A stretch of 40,685 nucleotides of DNA, taken from positions 1 to 40,685 of the forward strand of contig NZ_FOGF01000018.1 in the NCBI RefSeq assembly GCF_900111135.1, in the 5' to 3' direction. The position numbers were made by a program, and so were the translations under genes. The notes under the pieces are model-generated. The model had not been told where the DNA came from and ran no database searches. It was given only the letters and a program-made list of their open reading frames with translations. Below are positions 1 to 7,274 of this stretch, one piece after another (within the stretch, counting starts at the first letter, position 1; each line of letters begins with the position of its first letter). Source of the stretch: Granulicatella balaenopterae. Its GTDB lineage: Bacteria > Bacillota > Bacilli > Lactobacillales > Aerococcaceae.

Positions 1-43
1 AAGTATGGAGCGGACTAGTACTAATCGGTCGAGGACTTAACCA
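1..43 (+). rRNA. 23S rRNA, 3' end (partial)
   Basis: The window opens with the last bases of a 23S rRNA. The string ACTAATCGGTCGAGGACTTA followed by ACC is the conserved Firmicute 23S 3' terminus, whose final ACTTAACC pairs with the 5' end of the mature molecule. The gene is cut by the window edge. A 5S gene follows about 95 bases later, the usual 23S-5S order. The spacer carries a short tandem repeat, TGGTAAGTAA twice, near 75-94. Confidence 0.93.
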
Positions 44-137
44 AAATATTGGTAGTCTCAAGAGTAATACTCTATGGTAAGTAATGGTAAGTAATACAGA
101 TTCAGTTTTGAAAGAGCAAAGCTTTTTTAAATAAAAG

Positions 138-252
138 TGTGGTGATGATGGCAAGAAGGACACACCTGTTCCCATCTCGAACACAGAAGTTAAGCTTCTT
201 AGCGCCGATAGTAGTTGGGGGTTTCTCCCTGCGAGGATAGGACGTTGCCATG
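138..252 (+). rRNA. rrf: 5S ribosomal RNA
   Basis: About 115 bases match the Gram-positive 5S pattern: TGTGGTGATGATGGC at the 5' end pairs with the 3' end around GTTGCCATGC, and the conserved internal block CACACCTGTTCCCATCTCGA then ACACAGAAGTTAAGC is present. It ends the rrn operon; no tRNA genes follow, and a terminator hairpin lies about ten bases downstream. Confidence 0.95.
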
Positions 253-262
253 CATATGATAG

Positions 263-296
263 AAAGTTCAAGCAGAAATGTTTGAACTTTTTTGGT
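263..296 (+). terminator. rrn operon terminator
   Basis: AAAGTTCAA (263-271) pairs with TTGAACTTT (282-290) and runs into a T tract. It closes the 23S-5S transcript. From here to about 470 I see only AT-rich sequence without a gene. Confidence 0.85.
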
Positions 297-477
297 ATTT
301 TTTGAAAAAATTACTATTTCGGGTCGCTATTCAGTGATGATAAAGGTAAAATATAAGTGGCTGAAAGAGCTATAAATAATAGTTGTAAGATAGTATTATA
401 AAATGAATTTTTTCTATAAAACAGATATATTTTCTTAAAATGAGAGTAATTTTTTTATAAGTTATTAGTATTTAATA

Positions 478-506
478 TTGGAAGATTTAAAGAAAAAGCG
501 TATAAT
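478..506 (+). promoter_or_regulatory. promoter of the DUF1827 gene
   Basis: TTGGAA (478-483) and TATAAT (501-506) are separated by 17 bases, a good vegetative sigma factor promoter, 35 bases before the start codon at 542. Confidence 0.7.
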
Positions 507-541
507 AGGAATTAAGAAAACGATTCTTGGAGGGGAAAATC

Positions 542-841
542 ATGAAACTGATCAATATTACGAATAGTCATTCTGAACTAGTGAAAGAGCAATTAGCGAA
601 TACAGATGCATCATTTGTAAAAGTATATTCTTTAGGTCAAACTACTGTTGTCTATACTGGTGCACCAACGCATCAAGATGTTCTTATCGTCAATCATAAA
701 AGACGTATTAAAGAGACTGAGGTAGAGTATGTCGTTAAACGATTATTACATACGACTGTTGAAGGTCTTGATGTTATCTATTGTGATAATTGTGTTGAAA
801 TTTATATCCCTATTATTCAAGAAAAACCAGTTTTTGAATGA
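542..841 (+). CDS. DUF1827 family protein
   Basis: A 99-residue soluble protein starting MKLINITNSHSELVKEQL. The sequence matches the DUF1827 family as I know it from enterococci and relatives; its function is unknown. I place the start at ATG 542 because GGAGGGG sits 6-12 bases upstream; a longer reading from TTG 527 would put the ribosome binding site inside the gene. There is no signal peptide or membrane segment. It is monocistronic, with its own promoter and a terminator directly behind. The family is confined to Lactobacillales to my knowledge, which helps place the organism. Confidence 0.85.
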   Translation: MKLINITNSHSELVKEQLANTDASFVKVYSLGQTTVVYTGAPTHQDVLIVNHKRRIKETEVEYVVKRLLHTTVEGLDVIYCDNCVEIYIPIIQEKPVFE

Positions 842-849
842 ATAAAAAG

Positions 850-889
850 CTCATTACTTACGCTTATACAGTGTGTAATGAGTTTTTTT
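850..889 (+). terminator. terminator after the DUF1827 gene
   Basis: CTCATTAC (850-857) pairs with GTAATGAG (875-882), followed by seven T residues. An extended -10 promoter (TGTTATACT, 891-899) for the helicase follows at once. Confidence 0.85.
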
Positions 890-933
890 ATGTTATACTT
901 AATAGTGCTAAATGAGAAAAGAAGGAGATATAC

Positions 934-2259
934 ATGTTATTTAAAAATTATGAATTAAAGCCATTTTTACAAGAGGCTTTAAAAGAGTTACATTTTACTA
1001 CTGCTACACCGATTCAAGAGGAGATTATTCCTTTATTATTGGCTAAGAAGAATGTTATTGGGCAATCGCAAACGGGGACAGGGAAAAGTCATAGTTTCCT
1101 AGTACCATTAGTAAATCAAGTAGATCCTAATAAAGATTATTTACAGTTAGTAGTTACTGTGCCTAGTCGTGAGTTAGCGGAACAATTGGTATCGGTTTGT
1201 CAGCAATTAATTAGTAAGTCGGAACAGCCAATTCTTTTAGAAAAATGTATCGGTGGTACGGATAAGAAACGTCAAGTTCAAAAATTAGCAGCGCAACAAC
1301 CGCATATCGTTATTGGGACACCTGGACGTATTTTTGATTTGATGAAGGAAAATGTTTTATTTGTACAACAAGTATCAATGATGGTTATTGATGAAGCGGA
1401 TATGACATTTGATTTAGGTTTCTTAGCAACAGTGGATGATATTGCTTCACGTATGCCAAAACACTTACAAATGTCTGTCTTTTCTGCGACAATTCCAGAA
1501 AAAATTAAACCTTTCTTGAAAAAATATATGGGAAATCCAGTAATGGTTCAAATTGAATCAGAACAATTATTGTCAACAACTATTGATAATCAATTATTAG
1601 TAACAAAAGGTAAAAATCCTGATGAAGCTTTACTTGAATTAATGACGATGGGGCACCCATATTTAATGTTGATTTTTGCGAATACAAAGCAAAAAGTTGA
1701 TGAGTTAACAAAATTAATTCGTTCTCGTGGATTGAAAGTGGCTGCTATTCATGGTGATATTCCTGCTCGTGAAAGACGCCGTATCATGAAACAAATTCAA
1801 AATATGGAATACCAATATGTTGTAGCGACAGACTTAGCAGCTCGTGGTATTGATATTGAAGGGGTATCTCATGTTATTAATGTGGAAATCCCAACAGAAT
1901 TAGAGTTCTTTATTCACCGTGTTGGACGTACTGGTCGTAATGGTTTATCAGGAACAGCTATCACTTTCTATACACCGGATCAAGAAGAAAATATTCAAAT
2001 TCTTGAAAAAAAAGGAATTGAATTTAAAACTGTTGAATTGAAAAAGGGTGAATTAGTAGAAAGTTACGATAGAAGACGTCGTGAAAAGCGTAAAGGCACG
2101 AATAAGCAAGAGTATGATGCTCGTGTTGGTGGTATGGTTAAAAAAGCTAAGAAAAAAATCAAACCAGGTTATAAGAAAAAATTAAACTTTGAAATTAAGC
2201 GTCAAAATCAAAAGAAACGTCGTGCAGCAAATACTAAAGGTGGCGGAAAGCGTAAATAA
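934..2259 (+). CDS. cshB: DEAD-box RNA helicase, CshB type
   Basis: A 441-residue ATP-dependent RNA helicase, by similarity the CshB (YqfR) branch involved in RNA remodelling, ribosome assembly and cold growth. Visible motifs are TPIQ at residues 25-28, Walker A SQTGTGKS (45-52), PSRELAEQL (77-85), GTPGR (128-132), DEAD (153-156), SAT, and in the second RecA domain HRVGRTGR. The N-terminal YELKPFLQEAL and the GQSQTGTGK context resemble CshB more than CshA. The C-terminal 60 residues are very rich in Lys and Arg, a typical RNA-binding tail. AAGGAG precedes the ATG by about nine bases. It has its own extended -10 promoter and a terminator and appears to be a single-gene unit. Confidence 0.9.
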   Translation: MLFKNYELKPFLQEALKELHFTTATPIQEEIIPLLLAKKNVIGQSQTGTGKSHSFLVPLVNQVDPNKDYLQLVVTVPSRELAEQLVSVCQQLISKSEQPILLEKCIGGTDKKRQVQKLAAQQPHIVIGTPGRIFDLMKENVLFVQQVSMMVIDEADMTFDLGFLATVDDIASRMPKHLQMSVFSATIPEKIKPFLKKYMGNPVMVQIESEQLLSTTIDNQLLVTKGKNPDEALLELMTMGHPYLMLIFANTKQKVDELTKLIRSRGLKVAAIHGDIPARERRRIMKQIQNMEYQYVVATDLAARGIDIEGVSHVINVEIPTELEFFIHRVGRTGRNGLSGTAITFYTPDQEENIQILEKKGIEFKTVELKKGELVESYDRRRREKRKGTNKQEYDARVGGMVKKAKKKIKPGYKKKLNFEIKRQNQKKRRAANTKGGGKRK

Positions 2260-2270
2260 AGTAAGGGTTG

Positions 2271-2300
2271 AAGGATAGGGTGTATACTTTATCCTTTTTT
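2271..2300 (+). terminator. cshB terminator
   Basis: AAGGATA (2271-2277) pairs with TATCCTT (2290-2296), followed by T residues. Confidence 0.75.
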
Positions 2301-2414
2301 ATTATATGTTCGTTTTGGGGATAATGATTATATTTACTAGAAAATATAAGTGAATTCTTGAAGAAGATAAAGCTTAGGAGAGTTCTTTTTAATTGATTTT
2401 ATAATTTCCTTTCT

Positions 2415-2461
2415 ATAAAAAATACCCCCTCAAAGCTAGATGTGTATATCTAACTTTAAGG
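2415..2461 (-). terminator. terminator of the DUF1189 gene
   Basis: Two 14-base arms (2428-2441 and 2448-2461) form a stem that pairs best as minus-strand RNA, where two mismatches become G-U pairs. Its T tract is the complement of 2415-2424, which fits termination of the gene to its right. Confidence 0.75.
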
Positions 2462-2489
2462 AGGTGGTACAAATTACTGTACAGATAGG

Positions 2490-3275
2490 CTATTTTAATT
2501 TTTTAGCAAGTTCTGTATTACCAATAATAAATTGAATAGCGCCCATAAAGACAATTAATTCAACTGATCCAAAATAATTAATTTGGAATAATCCTAGTAG
2601 CGCATAAATTATTACTGGGAATATGGATGAAGCGACTGTAATCTGCCAAATCGAGCGACCTTTATAAGGTGATTCATTTTTGAAAAGAATCATCATCAAT
2701 AATTTTATCATTAATTTTAATAAAACTAAGATTACTAAGAAGAATAGTAATTGAACTACATAAAAACAAGCGATAATAAAAATTGTAAACATAAATGATT
2801 GTTGTTTAACAGTAGTCATTGTTTCTTTAAATGTTGAAGAGTTTAAGTCGCTAAGAGTATCATATGGGATATCCATTTGATTGATAGAAAAATCTAGAAA
2901 AATTTCATCTTTTAAGAAACCAACAGCAGGTGTTCCCATTTTAGCATCTAGTGCAATATCTTCTTTTGTTTTAGTGCCTGATGGATCAAAGATAAACGTA
3001 AATGAATCGGCTTTGTATAACAAACCTTTTGATTGCGAGTCTAGTTGGTTATCCTTAATACTAAATTCTGGTATTACTTCACTAAGTTCAGTAGTATCTT
3101 CTACCATTTGAGAGATTGTTTCTTGGATGGTAAATGCACCCGGTAACATTAAAATTAGTGTTAAAATCATAATTAAGCCTTTTGTTGATCGTAATGGTTT
3201 GTCTTTTAGTAGCCATAATTTTTTGGGGTTTTTAAGACAAATTACAAATAATTCTTTTATAGTGATAATAATCAT
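2490..3275 (-). CDS. DUF1189 family membrane protein
   Basis: About 261 residues, of the DUF1189 family of integral membrane proteins; molecular function unknown. It has a membrane segment near residues 30-50 (IMILTLILMLPGAFTI), a long outer domain of roughly 100 residues, then three or four hydrophobic helices in the C-terminal half, including FMFTIFIIACFYVVQLLFFL. The start is uncertain: AAGGAG (3281-3276) directly abuts ATG 3275 with no spacer. A TTG at 3284 in the same frame lacks a Shine-Dalgarno of its own, and ATT/ATC codons follow at a better distance. I give ATG 3275. It is a single gene with its own terminator, divergent from mreB. Confidence 0.75.
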   Translation of the reverse strand: MIIITIKELFVICLKNPKKLWLLKDKPLRSTKGLIMILTLILMLPGAFTIQETISQMVEDTTELSEVIPEFSIKDNQLDSQSKGLLYKADSFTFIFDPSGTKTKEDIALDAKMGTPAVGFLKDEIFLDFSINQMDIPYDTLSDLNSSTFKETMTTVKQQSFMFTIFIIACFYVVQLLFFLVILVLLKLMIKLLMMILFKNESPYKGRSIWQITVASSIFPVIIYALLGLFQINYFGSVELIVFMGAIQFIIGNTELAKKLK

Positions 3276-3420
3276 CTCCTTCAAAGAGTAGTCTAATCTA
3301 CCTAAAGAAAAATATCAAGTCAGGTATTTTAAAAATTTTTGGAAATATTTGCAAAAATTGCTTATTTACTTAAAAAAATTTTTAAAATCTACTAAAATGC
3401 AAGCGTAAAAGGCTTAGGTC

Positions 3421-3429
3421 TGTTATAAT
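3421..3429 (+). promoter_or_regulatory. extended -10 promoter of mreBCD
   Basis: TGTTATAAT (3421-3429) is an extended -10 element without a clear -35, about 50 bases before the mreB start. Confidence 0.55.
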
Positions 3430-3480
3430 GAATTAGAATTCTCACAATTAGAGTGGAAGAATTATGAAGGAGGAAAAAAC

Positions 3481-4500
3481 GTGTTAAGTGCATTTAATTT
3501 TAACCCTCAACGTATTGGTATTGATTTAGGAACTGCTAATACGATTGTTTTTTTAGAAAATCATGGAATTATAACAAGAGAACCTTCTGTTGTATCAAAA
3601 AATATGGTAACAGAAGAGATTATAGCAGTCGGCAAACAAGCTTATGAAATGATTGGGCGTACACCAGAAAATATAGAAACTTTGCGCCCGATGAAAGATG
3701 GCGTCATTGCCGATTATCCAACTACAACTGCAATGTTAAAATATTTTATTCAATCAACAGTTGGTAAATCATTTTTTAAGCCAACCGTGATGATTTGTGT
3801 TCCATCTGGCATTACAGATGTTGAAAAAAGAGCCGTATTAGACGCTACAAAATATGCTGGTGCTAAGGAGGCTTATGTAATTGAGGAACCTTTTGCGGCG
3901 GCTGTAGGGGCAGGGTTACCCGTTCAGGAGCCAACTGGTAGTATGATTCTAGATATTGGTGGTGGAACGACAGATGTTGCAGCTATTTCTTTAGGTGGAA
4001 TTGTCACAAGTCGATCAATTCGTATAGGCGGCGATAAATTAAATGAAGCGATTATTCAATATGTGCGTAAGAAGCATAATTTGTTAATTGGGGATCGTAC
4101 GGCTGAAGATGTAAAAATTAATTTAGGTGCAGCTGATAGTCGATATGCAGAACAATACGGTACAATGAATGTTCGTGGTCGTGATATGGTTAGCGGGTTA
4201 CCTAGAACAATTGAATTAGGTGCTGTTGAAGTTTGTGAGGCGATGGCTGAAAATATTAGTCAAATTTTACAAACAATCAAGGAAGTCTTAGAACTAATGC
4301 CACCAGAGATTTCTGCAGATATTATTGATCATGGGATTGTGATTACTGGAGGCGGTGCAATGCTTAGAAATTTAGCTGATCGTATTATGGAAGAGACACA
4401 AGTACCATCATTTATTGCACAAGAACCATTAGATTGTGTGGCTTTAGGAACTGGAATGATTTTAGCGAATCCTAGTTTAATGAAAAAACGCTCAATTTAA
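3481..4500 (+). CDS. mreB: rod-shape actin homologue MreB
   Basis: A 339-residue bacterial actin that polymerises under the membrane and guides side-wall peptidoglycan synthesis. The actin-fold nucleotide motifs are visible: IGIDLGTANT at residues 12-21 (phosphate 1), ILDIGGGTTDVA (phosphate 2), VPSGITDVEKRA, EEPFAAAVGAGLPV and the adenosine motif ITGGGAM. The start is GTG 3481, with AAGGAGG seven bases upstream. It leads an mreB-mreC-mreD operon. By sequence it could be MreB or an Mbl-type paralogue; the following mreCD favours MreB. Its presence is informative, because typical enterococci keep mreC/mreD but lack mreB. Confidence 0.93.
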   Translation: MLSAFNFNPQRIGIDLGTANTIVFLENHGIITREPSVVSKNMVTEEIIAVGKQAYEMIGRTPENIETLRPMKDGVIADYPTTTAMLKYFIQSTVGKSFFKPTVMICVPSGITDVEKRAVLDATKYAGAKEAYVIEEPFAAAVGAGLPVQEPTGSMILDIGGGTTDVAAISLGGIVTSRSIRIGGDKLNEAIIQYVRKKHNLLIGDRTAEDVKINLGAADSRYAEQYGTMNVRGRDMVSGLPRTIELGAVEVCEAMAENISQILQTIKEVLELMPPEISADIIDHGIVITGGGAMLRNLADRIMEETQVPSFIAQEPLDCVALGTGMILANPSLMKKRSI

Positions 4501-4529
4501 AGATAGACGAAAGAGGAGGGAAAAATCCA

Positions 4530-5375
4530 TTGAATCCATTTTTTTCAAATAAAAAATTACTCGGAGTTGTAGTGACAGTCATTGCATTAGGGAGTATTTT
4601 AGCAATTTCAATGGGAGCAGGTAGCACATTCATTACGCAAGGTGTTAATGATGTAACATCTATTTTAGGACGAGTAGTTGCATATCCTATTAATAGCATG
4701 AAAGACTTTATTGAAGATATACAAGATATTTCTGATACATATGCAGAAAATCAAGAATTAAAGCAAAAGATTGAAGCGGTCTATGAACTAGAAGTAAAAT
4801 TACACGATTTAAAAAAAGATAATGAAAAGATGAAAGAAACACTTGATTTACAAGATACGTTAAATGATTATAGTTTAATTAACGCTTCAGTTATTGCGCG
4901 CAATCCTGATAGTTGGACAGATATGTTAACCATTAATAAAGGAAGTACGGATGGAATTGAAAAAAATATGTCCGTAATGAGTGGTAATGGCTTGATTGGT
5001 AAGGTATTAGATGTTAACGCGACAAGTGCAAGAGTAGTATTATTATCTAATTCTGATAATACATTAATTAGAGTAGCGGCAATGATTCAAACAGAGAGTG
5101 ATCCGATTTATGGGATCATTACGGGCTATGATTTTGATACTGATCAATTAATTATGAGTCAAATTAAAGCTAATCAAGATATCCAAATCGGTAATAAAGT
5201 AGTCACTTCTGGATTGGGTGGTATGTCACCGAGTTCATTATATATTGGAACAGTTGAAGAAGTTGCGATGGATAGACAAGGTTTGTATAAAGAAGTGAAA
5301 ATCAAACCAGCAGCTGATACAAATGATATCCGTTATGTGACAGTAGTGAGACGACTAAGTGAAGGCGGCGAGTAA
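4530..5375 (+). CDS. mreC: cell-shape protein MreC
   Basis: A 281-residue extracytoplasmic scaffold of the elongation machinery that links MreB/MreD to penicillin-binding proteins. There is one N-terminal membrane helix (about residues 8-30, LLGVVVTVIALGSILAIS), a coiled coil around 60-105 (YAENQELKQKIEAVYELEVK), then the beta-rich MreC domain with VIARNPDSWTDMLTINKG, typical of the family. The start codon is TTG 4530, ten bases after GAGGAGG. It lies 29 bases behind mreB and one base before mreD, so the three are one transcription unit. Confidence 0.92.
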   Translation: MNPFFSNKKLLGVVVTVIALGSILAISMGAGSTFITQGVNDVTSILGRVVAYPINSMKDFIEDIQDISDTYAENQELKQKIEAVYELEVKLHDLKKDNEKMKETLDLQDTLNDYSLINASVIARNPDSWTDMLTINKGSTDGIEKNMSVMSGNGLIGKVLDVNATSARVVLLSNSDNTLIRVAAMIQTESDPIYGIITGYDFDTDQLIMSQIKANQDIQIGNKVVTSGLGGMSPSSLYIGTVEEVAMDRQGLYKEVKIKPAADTNDIRYVTVVRRLSEGGE

Positions 5376-5376
5376 T

Positions 5377-5931
5377 ATGACAAAATTTTCATCTACGCGC
5401 GGTTATTGGATTCCATTAGTATTAATTATTGCGATGCTAGTGGATGGTGTATTAGCAAGTGTATTTTCGCCATGGTTTATTGACGGTGGTAATATTTTAT
5501 CACCTCATCTTGTGATTATTGCCTTAATTGTCTTTAGTTTTTTTATTGAAGATAATTCGATGTGGCGTTTAAGTTTAATCATTGGTTTTTTATATGATTC
5601 ATACTATACAAGTTATTTAGGTGTTTATATGGCAGCTTTTGCGATTATTGTGCGTTTTATTTTGCTTTTTAGAAGTAAAATGAAAATAAATGCTTTTACA
5701 ATTGGTTTATCATTAATATTTTTATTATCTTTTGTAGAAATATTTGTGTTTTTATTTTATTCTATAATGGGCTTATCACATTTAAGTTGGAGTGTTTTTA
5801 TTGCTAAGCGTTTAGTGCCAACAGTTATTTTAAATATTGTGTTATATTATATTATTTATTTACCGATTCGCAATTTATCAATATGGATTAATGGTGAAAA
5901 AAATTATTTACCACAAAAACGATATAAGTAA
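5377..5931 (+). CDS. mreD: cell-shape membrane protein MreD
   Basis: A polytopic membrane protein of 184 residues with five or six helices, the MreD partner of MreC in the elongasome. The family hallmarks are small size, position after mreC, and a charged, aromatic loop (FFIEDNSMWRLSLIIGFLYD). I choose ATG 5377 just after the mreC stop; GTG 5359, within the end of mreC, is in frame but has no ribosome binding site, while AAGGCGG is a modest one for 5377. A terminator follows within ten bases. Confidence 0.9.
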   Translation: MTKFSSTRGYWIPLVLIIAMLVDGVLASVFSPWFIDGGNILSPHLVIIALIVFSFFIEDNSMWRLSLIIGFLYDSYYTSYLGVYMAAFAIIVRFILLFRSKMKINAFTIGLSLIFLLSFVEIFVFLFYSIMGLSHLSWSVFIAKRLVPTVILNIVLYYIIYLPIRNLSIWINGEKNYLPQKRYK

Positions 5932-5935
5932 AGTT

Positions 5936-5974
5936 AGTCTATTTGGGAATGTAACTTCTCAATAGACTTTTTTG
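5936..5974 (+). terminator. mreBCD terminator
   Basis: AGTCTATT (5936-5943) pairs with AATAGACT (5961-5968) followed by six T residues. Confidence 0.85.
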
Positions 5975-5984
5975 ATATAGGTGC

Positions 5985-6016
5985 TTGACGAAATCATTTT
6001 CATTGGCTAGTATAAT
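5985..6016 (+). promoter_or_regulatory. xpt promoter
   Basis: TTGACG (5985-5990) with TAGTAT (6008-6013) at 17 bases; TATAAT at 6011-6016 overlaps but would give a 20-base spacer. The leader is only about 25 bases, too short for a purine riboswitch. Confidence 0.6.
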
Positions 6017-6046
6017 AGTACAAAATAGAAAGGTATGGTGTGCACA

Positions 6047-6619
6047 ATGGAATTATTAAAAGAGACAATTTTAGAAAGAGGTCAAATCTACCCAAATAAT
6101 TTATTAAAAGTAGATTCATTTATTAATCATCAAATCGATCCAATGTTAATGGCAGAGATTGGTAAAGAATTTAAACAATATTTTGGTGATCGTGAAGTGA
6201 CAAAGGTTTTAACGATTGAAGCATCAGGTATTGCTCCTGCAATGACAACTGCATTTGAATTCCAAGTTCCTATGGTGTTCGCTAAAAAAACATTACCTTC
6301 AACATTAATGAAAGATAAAGTATATAGTGCGGATGTTTTTAGTTTTACTAAGAATGTTACGAGTAAGGTTGTTGTAGCAGAGACATTATTAAATAAAGGC
6401 GATAAAGTCTTAATTGTGGATGATTTCTTAGCAAATGGTGAAGCTGTTTTAGGCTTAAAAAAATTAATTGAAGATGCTGGTGGCGAAGTAGTTGGTGTTG
6501 GTATTTTAATTGAAAAATCATTCCAACCAGGACGACAAAAATTAGAAGATAATGGTTTAGATGTGTATTCATTGGCACGTATCAAATCTATTGCAGATGG
6601 CAAAGTAACCTTTAAGTAA
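6047..6619 (+). CDS. xpt: xanthine phosphoribosyltransferase
   Basis: A 190-residue cytoplasmic purine salvage enzyme that joins xanthine to PRPP to make XMP. The length equals that of known Xpt proteins. The PRPP-binding loop VLIVDDFLANGEAVLGL is at residues 121-137, and the N-terminal LKVDSFINHQIDP is characteristic of Xpt. I start at ATG 6047 because the protein then begins MELLKETILERGQ, aligned with the family; ATG 6035 lies one base after the only SD-like AAAGG and would add four residues. No xanthine permease (pbuX) follows, unlike the common xpt-pbuX operon, and no guanine riboswitch is seen. Confidence 0.9.
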   Translation: MELLKETILERGQIYPNNLLKVDSFINHQIDPMLMAEIGKEFKQYFGDREVTKVLTIEASGIAPAMTTAFEFQVPMVFAKKTLPSTLMKDKVYSADVFSFTKNVTSKVVVAETLLNKGDKVLIVDDFLANGEAVLGLKKLIEDAGGEVVGVGILIEKSFQPGRQKLEDNGLDVYSLARIKSIADGKVTFK

Positions 6620-6627
6620 AAAAATAA

Positions 6628-6699
6628 GAGGATTAGTTTAGCGGAAAACATTACCAATATTCGTTTTGGTTTTTCGTTTGAAACTGATGCTCTTTTTTT
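6628..6699 (+). terminator. xpt terminator (long loop)
   Basis: GAGGATTAGTTT (6628-6639) pairs imperfectly with AAACTGATGCTC (6681-6692), followed by seven T residues. The loop is unusually long at about 40 bases, so it could hold extra structure. Confidence 0.6.
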
Positions 6700-6703
6700 A
6701 CTA

Positions 6704-6733
6704 TTGAATATTGAATTAGGAAAGGTGTACAAT
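6704..6733 (+). promoter_or_regulatory. promoter of the GNAT-peptidase pair
   Basis: TTGAAT (6704-6709) and TACAAT (6728-6733) are separated by 18 bases. Confidence 0.5.
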
Positions 6734-6821
6734 TAAGTTAAGTTTTTGCAAGTTTTTATTAATAAAAAGGAGTTGATGCATCATTATTTATTTAGCAGGA
6801 GAAAAAGATTTAGATAGAATA

Positions 6822-7274
6822 ATGGAAATTTATCAAGAAGCTAAAAAATATATGGTTAAGGAAGGGAATCTAACGCAATGGGATGATACGTATCCAACGC
6901 GAGAGATCTTATTAGCAGATATCGCACAAAATGAATTATTTGTTATTAAAATCAATGGGAGTATTCATGGTGTATTTGCGTTTATCATTGGTGAAGACGA
7001 GACTTATCAAGAGATTTCAAATGGCGAATGGTTAAATGATTTACCGTATGGAACGATTCACCGTATTGCTAGTTCTTTTGTTTATCCAGGAATTCTGACT
7101 TTAGCAATAAAGGATAGCTTAAAGAAAATTTTAAATATTAAAATTGATACCCATCCTGCTAACAAAACTATGCAAGCAGCAATTATCAAACAAGGATTTA
7201 GCTATTGTGGTGAGATTAAAGTAAAAGATGGGAGTAAACGTTTAGCTTATCAATATTATAAGGAGGAAAAATAA
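6822..7274 (+). CDS. GNAT family N-acetyltransferase, 5' end doubtful
   Basis: From ATG 6822 the protein has 150 residues and looks like a GNAT acetyltransferase (acetyl-CoA dependent; substrate unknown): EIYQEAKKYMVKEGNLTQW, YPTREILLADIAQNELFV and a C-terminal GFSYCGEI are typical of the branch. ATG 6822 has no Shine-Dalgarno. The frame stays open upstream to a TGA at 6774 and encodes IIIYLAGEKDLDRI, which is the expected first beta strand and helix. The good AAGGAG (6767-6772) points at ATC 6780 or ATT 6783, or at an out-of-frame ATG 6776. Either a one-base insertion separates that ATG from the gene, or a non-standard start is used. The stop overlaps the next start as TAATG. Confidence 0.75.
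   Translation: MEIYQEAKKYMVKEGNLTQWDDTYPTREILLADIAQNELFVIKINGSIHGVFAFIIGEDETYQEISNGEWLNDLPYGTIHRIASSFVYPGILTLAIKDSLKKILNIKIDTHPANKTMQAAIIKQGFSYCGEIKVKDGSKRLAYQYYKEEK

Noticed and set aside
75-94. Tandem TGGTAAGTAA in the 23S-5S spacer as a regulatory repeat
   Set aside because: Only two copies of ten bases in an rRNA spacer; most likely slippage, with no supporting feature.
6017-6046. Guanine riboswitch before xpt
   Set aside because: The promoter is only about 30 bases from the start codon; there is no room and no TATA/GGG-type core.
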